Assembly: GCA_946408825.1 (NCBI GenBank)
Contig: CAMJTU010000016.1
Location: 1 to 64,000, forward strand
Length of the DNA stretch: 64,000 nucleotides
Origin: an uncultured Planctomycetaceae bacterium
Lineage (GTDB): Bacteria > Planctomycetota > Planctomycetia > Pirellulales > Thermoguttaceae
Direction of reading: 5' to 3'
Shown: positions 15,711-26,300 of the stretch, piece by piece
Position numbering within the stretch: position 1 is the stretch's first letter
Layout of the letters: each line of letters begins with the position of its first letter
The notes under the pieces: generated by a model
What the model saw: only the letters and a program-made list of their open reading frames with translations
Databases searched by the model: none
Told to the model about the DNA's origin: nothing
Program-made: the position numbers and the translations under genes

Positions 15711-18524
15711 ATGCTTTGTCGAATCTTTTCGCGATTTTTCTTCTTGTGCCTTTTGACGGTTAGCGCGCCCGTCGCTTTTTCGCAGAATCAAGTTCAATAT
15801 CAAGACAAGGCGCCGCAAACGCTTTCCTCTTGTCCTGAACTGCGCGCCGAGTACGGCGGGTATATCGGCGATCGTATCGACAAAGTCGTTCAAAACTGGG
15901 AAACGCGCGCGCTCAAGACGAATCCCGCCGCGCTGAGCGTTTTTCAACTGCGCGGACGCGAGCCGCTCGCGAGCCAATATTACGTTCCGTGGGTCGGCGA
16001 GTTCATCGGCAAATACCTTGAAAACGCGATTCTTCTCGAGCAGGCGTCGAAATCGCCTGAACTCCGCGCGACGGTCGACGCCGCGATCCGCGCGCTCATG
16101 GCGTGCCAGGATAGAGAAGGGTACCTCGGACCCTATTCCCATGACGAGCGTCTTGTCGTCAACTGGGATCTTTGGGGATGCTATCATTCTATGACGGCTC
16201 TCATGCTTTATTATGAGCGGACGGGAAACGCCGACGCGCTTGAGGTCGCGCGCCGCGCCGCGTTTTTCTTTGAAAAAATCTTCTACCGCGACGACGAAGG
16301 CGCCGCGGGGAAGGGAGTTAAAGACGTCGGCTCCGACGAGGTCAATTTCTCGATCATGACGGCGCTTTGCCAACTTTATCGCTTAACTGGCGAAGAGTGT
16401 TTTCTTAATTCCGCGAGGAACGTTCTGCGCGACCTCGAAGAACGAGGCGATTTCTATCGCGAAGGTCTTGCCGGGACCGATTTCTATCGAACGCCGCAGC
16501 CACGCTGGGAGTCGCTCCACACAATCCTAGGACTTTCCGAATTCTACCGAATAACGGGCGACGAAACGTACCGCCGCGCGTTTCTAAACCTCTGGGAGAG
16601 CGTCCGCAATCGCGACGTTCATAGCAACGGCTCCTTCAGTTGCGGCGAGCAGGCGATCGGAACGCCGTTCAAACAGGGCGCGATCGAAACTTGTTGTACG
16701 GTCGCGTGGATCGCGCTGACGGTCGAGGCGCTTCGCATGACGGGCGACGCGCGTTGCGCCGACGAACTTGAGAATTCGCTCTATAACGCCGTCTGCGCGT
16801 ATACGCATCCCTCCGGCGGTTGGTGCGCTTACGACGTCCCGATGGACGGGCGACGCGAAGCGGCGACGCAGACGATCGCGTTTCAGGCGCGTCCGGGGCA
16901 GCCGGAACTTAACTGCTGCAGCGTCAACAGTCCCAGGGGCTTTGCGGAACTCGCAGAGTGGGGCGTTATGCGCGGACGCGACGGTTCGGCGACGGTTAAT
17001 TATTACGGCGCGGGAACGACGACTTTTAACCTTGCCGATCGTAAGGTAACGCTGACTCAAAAGACAAACTATCCGGTCGAAGGACGCGTCGAACTATCTC
17101 TCGCGGGAACCGACGGCGCAGACGTGACCGCGACGCTTCGATTGCGCGTCCCCGAATGGGCGATCGGAGCGACGCTCACGACCCCCGAGACGCCCGAAGG
17201 AACGCCGGTCGCGCCGGGCTACGTCGAAGTCGCCCGAACGTGGAAGGCAAACGAGTCGATAACGCTTGATTTTCCGATGAAACTGCGGTATGTCTCGGGA
17301 GACGGCGACTTTGCGCGCAAAATTTCAATTTACTACGGGCCGCTTCTCCTCGCATACGATCAGTTCTTCAATCGTTTGGAGACGAACGCGATTCCCGTCC
17401 TCGAACCCCAAGCCCTTGAATCTGCGGAGGTCGAAATTCTCCGTCCCAACCCAAACGCCGAACTTGTCGGGTTCTATACGCCTCAGGTTTTTGTGAAAGT
17501 CGACTCCGCCGACCGCGATTCGCCGCCGCTCTTTCTCACTGATTTTGCGCACGCGGGTTCTCTTGGGACGAGTTACGCGTCGTGGCTGCCCGCGCAAAAA
17601 ATCGCGCCGCCTGTCCCCGCGTGCGAACGACCTCTTCAGGACGCGAAAGTCGCTCCCGGCGCGATTCCTTTCTCTTGGCGCCGAGTTACGAATAGCGACG
17701 AATTCAAGTTCCGCGTCGTCGTTTCCGAATCCCCCGAATTCGAAACGACTCTCTTTGAAGTCGAATCGACGAACGGAAAGGACGCCGTCGCGACGCCGGA
17801 ACTGACGAAATCCCTCGAACCTAATAGAACGTATTACTGGAAGATCGTCGTAGAAAACGAGTTTGGCGACGTTGAATCTCGCGCGCCCGGAAGACGGTTT
17901 TCCGTCGATTCTTCCCTTGCCGAATTCGATTTAGCGTCGTATCTCGAAAAAAAGTCGTTCAATTCGTCGTTGCAGACGTTGATCGACGATCCCCTTTCGG
18001 GCGAACCGACTCCTTCCGTCGGCGTGGTGAAACTCGCGCGAAATCTGGCTCCGGGCGGCGACAGGGGCGTGACGTTCAACGGGGTAGATTCGCTTCTCGT
18101 CTACGAACTTGATTCATTTCCTGTCGTCGAATTTGAAGCGAGCCTCGATTTTCTCGTCGAGGCCGCGCCCGAAAAAGGTTTTGCGCAGATTCTCTCCGCC
18201 TGGACAAAGGGGCTTGACGATCCGCTCCGAGTAGCGGTCGACGCCGACGGAAGGATTTACGGAGCCGTCGAAGGCGCTAGGGGCGGACGGACGCCGGCGT
18301 CTGCGCTGGAGCTAGGCGTCTGGCATAAGCTGCGCGTGACGAAGGAAGGACGAGATTGGACGGTTTTCGTCGACGATGAAGAAATCGGGCGCGTTACGAC
18401 GGAAAAGGTCATGTCGACCGACTCTCGCGCCGTTGGATTGGGGGGAAATCCTGCCTATACGGGCGCGCCTGAGTTTCTGCGTTGTCGTATTGCGAATTTC
18501 CAGCTTCGCGGAATTTGCGAATGA
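15711..18524 (+). CDS. GH127-family beta-L-arabinofuranosidase-like protein with accessory domains
   Basis: GH127 (old DUF1680) enzymes remove beta-L-arabinofuranose using a zinc-bound cysteine. A signal peptide (RFFFLCLLTVSAPVAFSQ) precedes an (alpha/alpha)6 domain with VPWVGEFIGKYLENAI, REGYLGPYS and NWDLWGCYHSM. The metal/nucleophile site is seen as E326-x-C328-C329 (GAIETCCTV) and NCC at 401-403 followed by SVNSPRGFAELAEWG. A beta domain continues to about 630. Residues about 632-735 look like a fibronectin III module (TYYWKIVVENEFGD). Residues about 773-935 look like a LamG/concanavalin domain (VTFNGVDSLLVYE, GVWHKLRVTKEGRDWTVFVDD). The two C-terminal modules make the chain 937 residues, longer than plain GH127, and probably aid binding. 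Possible substrate: arabinose-containing plant glycan or extensin. Confidence 0.87.
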   Translation: MLCRIFSRFFFLCLLTVSAPVAFSQNQVQYQDKAPQTLSSCPELRAEYGGYIGDRIDKVVQNWETRALKTNPAALSVFQLRGREPLASQYYVPWVGEFIGKYLENAILLEQASKSPELRATVDAAIRALMACQDREGYLGPYSHDERLVVNWDLWGCYHSMTALMLYYERTGNADALEVARRAAFFFEKIFYRDDEGAAGKGVKDVGSDEVNFSIMTALCQLYRLTGEECFLNSARNVLRDLEERGDFYREGLAGTDFYRTPQPRWESLHTILGLSEFYRITGDETYRRAFLNLWESVRNRDVHSNGSFSCGEQAIGTPFKQGAIETCCTVAWIALTVEALRMTGDARCADELENSLYNAVCAYTHPSGGWCAYDVPMDGRREAATQTIAFQARPGQPELNCCSVNSPRGFAELAEWGVMRGRDGSATVNYYGAGTTTFNLADRKVTLTQKTNYPVEGRVELSLAGTDGADVTATLRLRVPEWAIGATLTTPETPEGTPVAPGYVEVARTWKANESITLDFPMKLRYVSGDGDFARKISIYYGPLLLAYDQFFNRLETNAIPVLEPQALESAEVEILRPNPNAELVGFYTPQVFVKVDSADRDSPPLFLTDFAHAGSLGTSYASWLPAQKIAPPVPACERPLQDAKVAPGAIPFSWRRVTNSDEFKFRVVVSESPEFETTLFEVESTNGKDAVATPELTKSLEPNRTYYWKIVVENEFGDVESRAPGRRFSVDSSLAEFDLASYLEKKSFNSSLQTLIDDPLSGEPTPSVGVVKLARNLAPGGDRGVTFNGVDSLLVYELDSFPVVEFEASLDFLVEAAPEKGFAQILSAWTKGLDDPLRVAVDADGRIYGAVEGARGGRTPASALELGVWHKLRVTKEGRDWTVFVDDEEIGRVTTEKVMSTDSRAVGLGGNPAYTGAPEFLRCRIANFQLRGICE

Positions 18525-18553
18525 GATCGCGCGCGTATAAGGGGATAGAAATA

Positions 18554-18585
18554 AAAACGCGTCGCCCGAAAGGACGGCGCGTTTT
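18554..18585. terminator. Bidirectional terminator between GH127 and epimerase genes
   Basis: AAAACGCG (18554-18561) pairs with CGCGTTTT (18578-18585), with a partly paired centre of GTCGCCC/GGACGGC. It lies between convergent genes, and the A and T flanks serve both strands. Confidence 0.6.
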
Positions 18586-18611
18586 ACGTATTTGACAGTT
18601 ACGACGGAAAG

Positions 18612-19589
18612 TTACGAAAGGTTGTTCTTATACCATTCGATCGCTTCGACGAGTCCTTGATCGAAAGAATAGTCAGGCGAATACCCGAGGAGCCGTCGCG
18701 CTTTGCCGATATCGGCGAGGCTGTGTCTGACGTCGCCGGGGCGGTCTGGACCGAAGATTGGCTCGATTTCTCGTCCGAGCGCTTTTGTAATTGTTCTATA
18801 AACGTCGATGAGAACGCTGGATTCTCCGAACGCGACGTTAAAGACTTCGCCCGACGCCTCCGCCGGCGCCAGACACGCCTTGAAGTTCGCTTCGACGACG
18901 TTTTCAACATAAGTAAAATCGCGACTCTGCCGCCCGTCGCCGTTAATCGTCGGACGTTCTCCTTTTAGAATCTGTCTTATGAAACGCGGAATGACCGCCG
19001 CGTACGCTCCGTCGGGATTCTGACGGCGGCCGAAGACGTTGAAATATCTCAAGCCGATCGTCGCCAGCCCATAATGGAGCGTATACTGCTTTGCCCACTC
19101 TTCGTCGCATCGCTTCGTAAGGGCGTAGGGTGACAGGAGCGCGCCCTCGCGTCCCTCGAATTTCGGCAGATTCGGCTCGTCGCCGTAAACGGACGAACTT
19201 GACGCGTAGACGAATTTCTTAACGCCCGCACGCCGCGCTCCCTCGAGCATATTGAGAGCGCCTTGGATATTGTTCGCGCAGTAGAAAAGAGGCGACTCTA
19301 TCGAACGCGGGACGCTGCCCCACGCCGCATGATGTAGAACGTAATCGACTCCGCGACACGCGTCGACGCAAACGTCAAGTTCTTTGACGTCGCCTTTGAT
19401 AAACTCGTAACGCGGATTCCCGAGAAATAGTTCGACGTGCGCGTACTTGCCCGTCGAAAGGTCGTCGAGACATCGAACGCGAACGCCTTTCTTCAATAGC
19501 GCCTCGCAGAGGTTCGAGCCGATGAAGCCCGCGCCCCCCGTGACTAAGAAGAGAGCGTCTTCGGGAAACGTCGTCGTTTCGTATCCCAT
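18612..19589 (-). CDS. NAD-dependent nucleotide-sugar epimerase (WbpP/GalE-like)
   Basis: Extended short-chain dehydrogenase that inverts C4 of a UDP-sugar for cell-surface glycan synthesis. Visible are the Rossmann motif TGGAGFIGSN, the segment HHAAWGSVPRSIESPL (close to the AALGSVPRS signature of WbpP/TviC UDP-GlcNAc 4-epimerases), the catalytic Ser-Ser-Ser-Val-Tyr run (ASSSSVYGDEP), Y-x-x-x-K (SPYALTKR), and GLRYFNVFG. I chose the ATG at 19589: AAGGA lies six bases upstream, and the longer frame to 19616 overlaps the end of the upstream glycosyltransferase gene. The two genes are 13 bases apart on the same strand, which supports a joint role in making a surface polysaccharide. UDP-GlcNAc/GalNAc specificity is likely but unproven. 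Confidence 0.86.
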   Translation of the reverse strand: MGYETTTFPEDALFLVTGGAGFIGSNLCEALLKKGVRVRCLDDLSTGKYAHVELFLGNPRYEFIKGDVKELDVCVDACRGVDYVLHHAAWGSVPRSIESPLFYCANNIQGALNMLEGARRAGVKKFVYASSSSVYGDEPNLPKFEGREGALLSPYALTKRCDEEWAKQYTLHYGLATIGLRYFNVFGRRQNPDGAYAAVIPRFIRQILKGERPTINGDGRQSRDFTYVENVVEANFKACLAPAEASGEVFNVAFGESSVLIDVYRTITKALGREIEPIFGPDRPGDVRHSLADIGKARRLLGYSPDYSFDQGLVEAIEWYKNNLS

Positions 19590-19602
19590 ACGTCGTCCTT
19601 GT

Positions 19603-20853
19603 TTACGTAGATTCAAAAGAAGCCGCGACGTCGTTTTCGTCCGCCGATTCTTCGGTTTCGTCGTCGCATTCGCGCCCGTTCATTTTGTCGAAGATTTCGA
19701 CGATGCTGATCGCAAGTTCGTCGAACGTCATGTGTTGAGCGCTCGCATATCCTTCCGCAATGAGATCGCGTCGCAGTTCGTCGTCCTCGACGACGCAATC
19801 GATCGCGTCGGCGATCATTGCGGGGTCGCCGGGTGGCACGAGAAGACCGTCGACTCCGTCGTTAATCGAGGACGGAAGACCTCCGACGTCGCTGGCGATT
19901 GTCGGCAGTCCTTGCGAGCGCGCTTCGACGACGACGTAGGGAGCGTCGGCCGCGATCGCCGGAAAAACGAAGAGGTCGGACTCGCGCATCGTTTCGAGGA
20001 GAGTTTCACGATCAACGTAATCGAGGAACGACACCCGATCTTGAAGACGATTGTCGCGGACGATCTTTCTGAGAAGAGCGTCGTATTTGGGGTCGCTCTG
20101 ATCTTTGTCGGCGACGCATATCAATTCGACTTTTCGGTTTGTTTTCAGGAGGGGAATCGCTTCGACGAAGGATTCGATCCCGTTTTGAGGCTGGATATCG
20201 CCGACGAAGAGCGCGCGTATCGTCTCGCCCTGACAGACGTCGTCGCGCCATGCGAAGTCCGACTCTTGAATCGGCGCGGCCACTTCCTCGTAACGATCGA
20301 AGCCGTCCATGCGGTTATAGATTTCTTGACCCGCGCACAGGAACGCGCCTTGGGTCTTCGAAACGCCTCGTTTCACGGCGTTTTCCCACTGCGTCGCGTT
20401 GAAAAGGGCGAGCTTTTTCGCGACGGCGCTTCGGTTGCTCGCGTTGATTAGCGCGAACGGGTTGTTAAAGAGCCAATGCAACGTTTTACAATCTAATTCC
20501 GCGCAAAGGTCGTACAAGTCGCCGACCGCCGGAAAGCGTCCGAACATGAAAACGTCGCCCGGCTCCGAAAGAGCGTTTCGCCATGAATCACGAAATCTTT
20601 CGCGGCGTATAAGCGTCTGCGGCAGATTAGCGCAAAACTCGGGGGATTCGACAAACTTGACGTTGTCCGCGAGCTTAATAGCGCGTTGTTCTCGCCCCTC
20701 TTGACTACGGGGCGCGCACCAGACGACCTTCTCATAGTCCAGCGCGAGGAGATTAACGAGAACCCCCGTCGAGAACCGTGCGAACGTCCCTTCTTCGTCG
20801 CGAAGAGCGCCGCCTCCGTCGCTGCCGATACAGATAAGATTCTTGCGTTTCAT
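19603..20853 (-). CDS. Glycosyltransferase, GT4-like
   Basis: GT-B glycosyltransferase. The N terminus RKNLICIGSDGGGALRDEEG begins the acceptor domain. The C-terminal donor domain has RALFVGDIQPQNGIESFVEA, ESDLFVFPA, and VVVEARSQGLPTIASDVGGL followed by GLLVPPGDPAMIADAI, which is the GT4 pattern with the first Glu of E-x7-E replaced. The protein ends with an unusual acidic tail of about 20 residues (ECDDETEESADENDVAAS). The gene lies just upstream of the epimerase gene on the same strand, so the pair probably makes one glycan. Upstream to pgi is a 150-base gap that contains a perfect 20-base palindrome. The substrate is unknown. Confidence 0.8.
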   Translation of the reverse strand: MKRKNLICIGSDGGGALRDEEGTFARFSTGVLVNLLALDYEKVVWCAPRSQEGREQRAIKLADNVKFVESPEFCANLPQTLIRRERFRDSWRNALSEPGDVFMFGRFPAVGDLYDLCAELDCKTLHWLFNNPFALINASNRSAVAKKLALFNATQWENAVKRGVSKTQGAFLCAGQEIYNRMDGFDRYEEVAAPIQESDFAWRDDVCQGETIRALFVGDIQPQNGIESFVEAIPLLKTNRKVELICVADKDQSDPKYDALLRKIVRDNRLQDRVSFLDYVDRETLLETMRESDLFVFPAIAADAPYVVVEARSQGLPTIASDVGGLPSSINDGVDGLLVPPGDPAMIADAIDCVVEDDELRRDLIAEGYASAQHMTFDELAISIVEIFDKMNGRECDDETEESADENDVAASFEST

Positions 20854-20962
20854 TCGGTCGCTTATGCCCTCTAAAGTCGCGTACGAGCCGCGTTTTAGAG
20901 CTTATCGATAATGCCTTAGCGTCGTCGGCGCCGTCAAAAAGACGCGCCGCGACGTCGCGCCC

Positions 20963-20982
20963 CCTAGATCGCGCGATCTAGG
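20963..20982. repeat. Perfect 20-bp palindrome
   Basis: CCTAGATCGC followed at once by its exact reverse complement. It lies between the end of pgi (21004) and the start of the glycosyltransferase gene (20853). There is no loop and no T run, so it reads more like a protein-binding site than a terminator. It would sit in the upstream region of the glycosyltransferase-epimerase pair. Confidence 0.6.
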
Positions 20983-21003
20983 AGACTTGCGACGTGCAAT
21001 CTC

Positions 21004-22644
21004 TTAACGGTTCTTTTTGAAGTATTCGACAAGAGCGTTTGTCGAAGAATCGTGGGTCGTCGTCGGCTCGGGAGAAGCGAGTTCAGGCAACACGACTTTC
21101 GCGAGTTGCTTGCCGAGTTCAACTCCCATTTGATCGAAGGAGTTGATGTTCCAAATCACGCCCTGGACGAAGATTTTCATTTCGTAGAGCGCAATGAGTC
21201 GACCAAGGGTCGCGGGAGTGAGTTTCTTGAAGAAGATCGAACTCGTCGGACGGTTGCCGGTGAAGACCTTGGAAGGAGCGAGCCTTCGCGCTTCCGCTTC
21301 GTCAAGTCCTGAGGCGAGCAATTCTCGGTAGGCTTCCTCTTCCGTTTTACCCTTCATGAGCGCTTCCGTTTGCGCGATGAAATTGGCGATGAGCTTCTGG
21401 TGGTGGTCGCCGATTGGGTTTTGGGTCTGGACAGGCGCGAGGAAGTCGCAGGGAATGAGTTTCGTTCCCTGGTGAATGAGCTGATAGAACGCATGCTGAC
21501 CGTTCGTGCCGGGCTCGCCCCAGACGATCGGACCGGTGGAGTAATCGACGCGCTGGTTGTCGACGTCGACGCCCTTGCCGTTGCTCTCCATATCGCCCTG
21601 TTGCAGATAGGCGGGGAACCGACGAAGATACTGATCGTAGGGGAGTATCGCGACGGTTTCGGCGTTCCAGAAGTTGTTGTACCAGATTCCGAGGAGCGCC
21701 ATGACGACAGGAATATTTTTACGGAACGGCGTCGCGCGGAAATATTCGTCGATTTCATGGGCGCCGGAAAGAAGCTCTTCGAAATTCTCGAATCCGACCG
21801 CAAGCGCGATACTCAAACCAATCGCGCTCCAAAGGGAATAGCGTCCGCCGACCCAGTTCCAGAATTCGAACATGTTCTCCGGATCTATGCCAAACTTTTC
21901 GACGGCGTCGCGGTTTGTCGAAAGCGCGACGAAATGCTTCGCGACCGCCTTTTCGTCCTTCGCGGAACGGAGGAACCACGCCTTGGCGGTTTCCGCGTTT
22001 GTCATCGTTTCCTGCGTCGTGAACGTTTTAGACGCGATGATAAAGAGCGTCGTTTCCGGATCGAGCTTTTTGAGCGTTTCGGCGATATGAGTTCCGTCGA
22101 CGTTGGAAACGAAGTGGGGCGTAATATTCGTTTGATAGGGCGTCAACGCTTCGCAGACCATGCACGGACCGAGATCGGAACCTCCGATTCCGATGTTGAC
22201 GACGTCGGTAATCGCTTTGCCCGTATACCCTTTCCATTCTCCGCTTCGTACGCGACCAGAGAAATCCTTCATTTTGGCGAGGACTCGATTTACGTCGGGC
22301 ATAACGTCTTTTCCGTCGACGAAGACCGGCGTGTTGCAGCGATTGCGAAGCGCGGTGTGGAGCACGGCGCGACGTTCGGTGACGTTGATCTTTTCCCCCG
22401 TGAACATCGCTTCGATTTTTTCCTTGAGTCCCGCTTCTTCGGCGAGAGCGACAAGCAGATCGATCGTTTTTTCTGTCGCGCGGTTTTTGGAGAAGTCGTA
22501 GAGAATCCCAGCGTATTCGATCGAAAATTTATTAAATCGCTCAGGATCGTTCGCGAACAACTCGCGCATCGAGATCGCTTCGATTTCCTTCTTATGAGCT
22601 TCAAGATTCTTCCACGCGGAGGATTGCGTTAATTTCGACGCCAC
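21004..22644 (-). CDS. pgi: Glucose-6-phosphate isomerase
   Basis: Interconverts glucose-6-phosphate and fructose-6-phosphate in glycolysis and gluconeogenesis. Both family signatures are clear: [17 protein letters not shown] near residue 150 and the later [21 protein letters not shown] block; SKTFTTQET and [10 protein letters not shown] are also present. Length (about 546 residues) is that of the bacterial/eukaryotic family. I chose the GTG at 22644: AAGGA lies seven bases upstream. A TTG two codons earlier sits inside that spacing. A promoter and a leader hairpin are upstream. It follows the GNAT gene on the same strand but seems to have its own promoter. Confidence 0.95.
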   Translation of the reverse strand: MASKLTQSSAWKNLEAHKKEIEAISMRELFANDPERFNKFSIEYAGILYDFSKNRATEKTIDLLVALAEEAGLKEKIEAMFTGEKINVTERRAVLHTALRNRCNTPVFVDGKDVMPDVNRVLAKMKDFSGRVRSGEWKGYTGKAITDVVNIGIGGSDLGPCMVCEALTPYQTNITPHFVSNVDGTHIAETLKKLDPETTLFIIASKTFTTQETMTNAETAKAWFLRSAKDEKAVAKHFVALSTNRDAVEKFGIDPENMFEFWNWVGGRYSLWSAIGLSIALAVGFENFEELLSGAHEIDEYFRATPFRKNIPVVMALLGIWYNNFWNAETVAILPYDQYLRRFPAYLQQGDMESNGKGVDVDNQRVDYSTGPIVWGEPGTNGQHAFYQLIHQGTKLIPCDFLAPVQTQNPIGDHHQKLIANFIAQTEALMKGKTEEEAYRELLASGLDEAEARRLAPSKVFTGNRPTSSIFFKKLTPATLGRLIALYEMKIFVQGVIWNINSFDQMGVELGKQLAKVVLPELASPEPTTTHDSSTNALVEYFKKNR

Positions 22645-22707
22645 TTTCAATTCCTTTATTAACAGTGCGAAACCACGACGCGACGAGCGCGCGCTAGGTC
22701 ATGTCGA

Positions 22708-22724
22708 GCGTCCTTGTAGGACGC
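22708..22724. repeat. Hairpin in the pgi leader
   Basis: GCGTCCT and AGGACGC form a 7-bp stem around TGT, between the pgi promoter and start codon. It has no T run. It could be part of the leader mRNA; function unknown. Confidence 0.4.
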
Positions 22725-22741
22725 GCCGAAAAACTGCGCCT

Positions 22742-22769
22742 ATTATACCGAGCGCAGGTTGATAATCAA
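22742..22769 (-). promoter_or_regulatory. Sigma-70-like promoter for pgi
   Basis: Read on the minus strand: TTGATT (22764-22769), a 16-base spacer and a perfect TATAAT (22742-22747). It overlaps the stop of the GNAT gene and lies about 100 bases before the pgi start. Confidence 0.6.
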
Positions 22770-23350
22770 TATGGGGTTGATTTGAGGTCGATCCGTAGCC
22801 AACAAGAGTCTGCTGCGGAGTCTGGCGCGTTTGGATAGGGCTTAAAGCCCGCTTTGACGAGCGCGCGCTGCGACGCGACGTTCGTTAAGAGCGTCTCCGC
22901 CGTGAGACCGGAAACGTCGTCGCGTCCTCGAGCCCAACCGACGACGGCGCGAAGCGTTTCCGTCATGTAGCCGCGATTCCTAAACGGCTCTTCGACATAG
23001 TATGCAAGTTCCGCGTCTCCGCCTTCAGGAATTCCCTTAAAGCAAAAGGCTCCGACAAAGAGACGCTCATCGCGCGTCACGACGCTCCAGATATTCCCCC
23101 AGATCAACTGGTCGTCGTCGAGACGGCACGACGCGTCGTAACGTCGCGTAAGTCCGTCTTGCGTCTCCGTATCCAGCGGCGATGGAACGTTTGCCAAGTC
23201 GAATCTTTTCGCAAAGCGCGCCGGTTCGTAAAGGAAGCAGGCAAAATCGGCGAGCGTGTGCGCCGTGAGGATGAGTCTCGGCGTTTCGACGTGTTCAAGT
23301 TCTGGGAGGGGCGGGCAAGGGGTAGGCGTCACAGACGAGTCCTTAGTCAA
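22766..23350 (-). CDS. GNAT-family acetyltransferase, RimJ/RimL type
   Basis: Predicted N-acetyltransferase acting on an unknown amine. The opening LEHVETPRLILTAHTLADF is typical of RimJ/RimL-like GNATs. The fold continues with WSVVTRDERLFVGAFCFKG and AELAYYVEEPFRNRGYMTETLRAV, where RNRGYM is the acetyl-CoA loop (Q/R-x-x-G-x-G/A), and TLLTNVASQRALVKAGFKPY. The start is a TTG at 23350 whose sequence TTGA overlaps the TGA stop of the large upstream gene, which suggests translational coupling. No ATG is available near the N terminus. About 194 residues. The target could be a peptide, an aminosugar or an antibiotic; nothing decides it. Confidence 0.75.
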   Translation of the reverse strand: MTKDSSVTPTPCPPLPELEHVETPRLILTAHTLADFACFLYEPARFAKRFDLANVPSPLDTETQDGLTRRYDASCRLDDDQLIWGNIWSVVTRDERLFVGAFCFKGIPEGGDAELAYYVEEPFRNRGYMTETLRAVVGWARGRDDVSGLTAETLLTNVASQRALVKAGFKPYPNAPDSAADSCWLRIDLKSTPY

Positions 23351-26300
23351 AAACGAACGACGTCTTCGCCTTGAGATTCGATTGTACGGACCTCTTCGCC
23401 GTCGATCATAATCTGGTAGACGAGACCTTTTTTTGCGGAAATTTTTACCGCGCCGTCTTCGACTCTCGCGGGGAAGGGCGCCGCGACGCGCTTTCCGTCG
23501 ATATCGACGACGGAAAGATTCGTCGGCTCTCCCTCGAGCGTTCTTCTAAGCATATAGACGGCGCAAGGATTGGTAAAAGGACCGACTCGCTCCTGAGTTT
23601 CAATCTGAATCCAGTCCGGAAGGAGTCCGACGAGGTCGCCTTCGACGCACAGCTGACATTCGGCGCCGGCGACGATTCCCTCGGCGATCTTGCGCCAGTC
23701 GAGCGTATCGTCGTGCTTTGCGAGGAGGATGAGCGCGTGAGCGTAATCGAGTCCGCACCATTGGACGGGGCGTCCCATCCAGTTGGGGTAGATCCAGATC
23801 GTCGCGCCGAAGACGGGGATCGTCGCGTATTTCATGATCGGCTGATAAGAGTGGTCGTCGTTTTCCGTCGGCGTATCGGGTCGAAGCGTCGGGTCCTCCC
23901 AGAGGTAGACAAAAGGCAGTCCGGTAATCGCCCAGCGTCTTGCCGCGTCGAGATACTTCTGATCGCCGGTTCCTTCATACGCCCAAACGTTCGCCATGCA
24001 GCACCTTGAGGACGCCACGATATCGGGCGTGTGGAGCGACAGTTCCCAGACCTGCGCGCCGCGAGGCGTGAGCTGCTTGTTCATGAATTCACAGCCTTTG
24101 AGGAGCGCGGCGAACGCGTCTTTATTTCCCGTAAAACTCCAGACCCAGCCGAGTTCGTAAAGGCGGTTTCCGCAGTCGCCGGACGCGTAGTCGGTCCGAT
24201 TTCCCCAAAGGAACTTCCCGTAATAACGGAACGAGCCGTCCTCTCGAATCTGACTCGCGTTGATCCGCACGACGTCCTTGAGGTTCGCCGCGACGCGTTC
24301 GCCCTGTCCCGTGAGGAAGAACGCCGCGTAGTTCGGAATGTGATCGCCGCTGAAATCGATTCGCGGCGTTTCGGGGAGCTTTCCCGTGATTTCCCAGATC
24401 GTCGAGACGAAGACGTCGCCGTAATTGGGCTTAGTAAGGTAGGGAAGTCTGCGGTTAAAGAGCGCGTGAGACCAGCCTTCGGGCGTCGCGATAATCGATT
24501 TTTCCAGCGCCGCGAGGATAACGTCTTTCTGAGCTTGACCCGTGCGAGGAGGCGACGGCGGTTCGGGAAGTCCGCGTTCTTTGACAGCCCAGAGGATCGC
24601 GTCTTCGAGGGGTTCAGGCGCGGCGACGCGGATTTTTCCCGAGGCGCTCTTCGCGCAAAGATTCATGCGCGACGACGCGGCGTCGCCGTCGATGAAATCG
24701 GGAACGGCGAAGACCGACTGCGTTTTCGGATTGTCGTAGAGCATGACGACGGAGCCGCGGTTCGAAGTTATCGCCGCGTACGGCTGTGTAATCCAGTGGA
24801 TCGGGGGCGCGTAGCGGACGCGTTCTTTCGTCTTGACGTCGGCGGTCGAGGAGCTATGCTCGCCCTTTTCAAGGTACTCGACGCCGGGGAGCGTCGCCTG
24901 TTCCATCGTTCCGAGGACGCGGAGGACGGGCGCGTGAATCGCTCGAGGAGCGTCGAACTCAAAAGAGAGCGTTTCCTCGTCGAGTCGGAATTTCAGGAAA
25001 CCGACTCCGAGTAAAAGATTCTGGGCGTCGTCTGCGTTTCGGGAGGGCTTGCCGCCGGCGGACATATCATGTTCAACGGACGCCGCCGCGAAGTCGTCGA
25101 GCGTTTTGCGCGCTTCCTCAGGCGGAATCGCGCAAATAATGAATACAATCTCGCGACCGTCGTTGGAAAGAGACTTGAAAACGGGCGTTAGCCGCATATC
25201 AGAAATGTCGCGGAGGAAATCTTCATGGAAATAAGAACTCTTGAGCAAATACTTGAGCGGAATATCGGGTTGCGCGTCAGATTTAGCGACGAGACAATCT
25301 TCCGACGTCTTTTCGAGTTCTTTCATGTAGTCGCGTTTAGGTTTGATAATTTCGGCGCCGTCTCCTTCCTCGTAGGCGAGGGGCGCAATCACGGCGACGC
25401 GAACGCCGTCGCGGAAGATTTCGGCGCCGGACGCGTCGGGCGCGAAACGGACGGCGAGTTTGCCGCAGCGGAGCGTCGGCGCTTCGCCTTCGACGAACGC
25501 GCCGGGCGCGGGCGCGCACGCGGATTCGTTAAACGCGAAGTAACGCCGATGAATCTCGTCGCCGTTGGAACGAACCTTGGCGACGACTTCCATTTCCTCA
25601 AAAGGTCGTTTCTGAGAATAGGAGCGTTCGACGTTCGCGTTTTCGACGACTTCAACCGTCGCGTTCGATTCGGTCTCGCCGAGGTCAAAGCCGTGAAACT
25701 CTGTTTCGACCGTCTGCAGGGCGGCGGGATTGGAATTGAGGAGGCTGAAACGGAGCGTTCCCGATTCGAGCGAAGCGACTCCGAACTTGATCGGTTTCAC
25801 GATTATTTCAATGAAATCGACGCGTTCAATTTCCGCGATTCCTTCGTCGTCGCCGAGGTCGAATCGGACGCGTCGAATTTGGTCGTTTGAATCGAGAAGA
25901 ACGACGTAATCGTGAAATTCGTCGTCGTCTTCGAGTTGGAAACGCGCGCAAAACTCTTCCGAATAGTCATGCTCGGCGGTCTCGAAAAAGAGTTGACCGT
26001 TCCCTTTGTTCGTTCGCCTTGCGCGAAACTTGACGAGAATGGCGCCGACCGGCAAGTCGTCGAACGTTGGCGTGAAGAAATATGGGTCGACGACGTTCAT
26101 TTCGACGGCGAGAGTTCGTTCCCTACGCGACAGAGTCACGGCGTCGAGTCCCTCCCATCCGTCGATCGTCGCGTCGGGGTTCGTGAAGTCGAACGTTTTG
26201 ACGACGCGACAACCTACGATTTCCGTCGGACACACGTCGATTGGCGGGTCTGACGGATATTCGGGCGCAAACGCCGCTTGTTCCTCTTCGTCGGCGCCCA

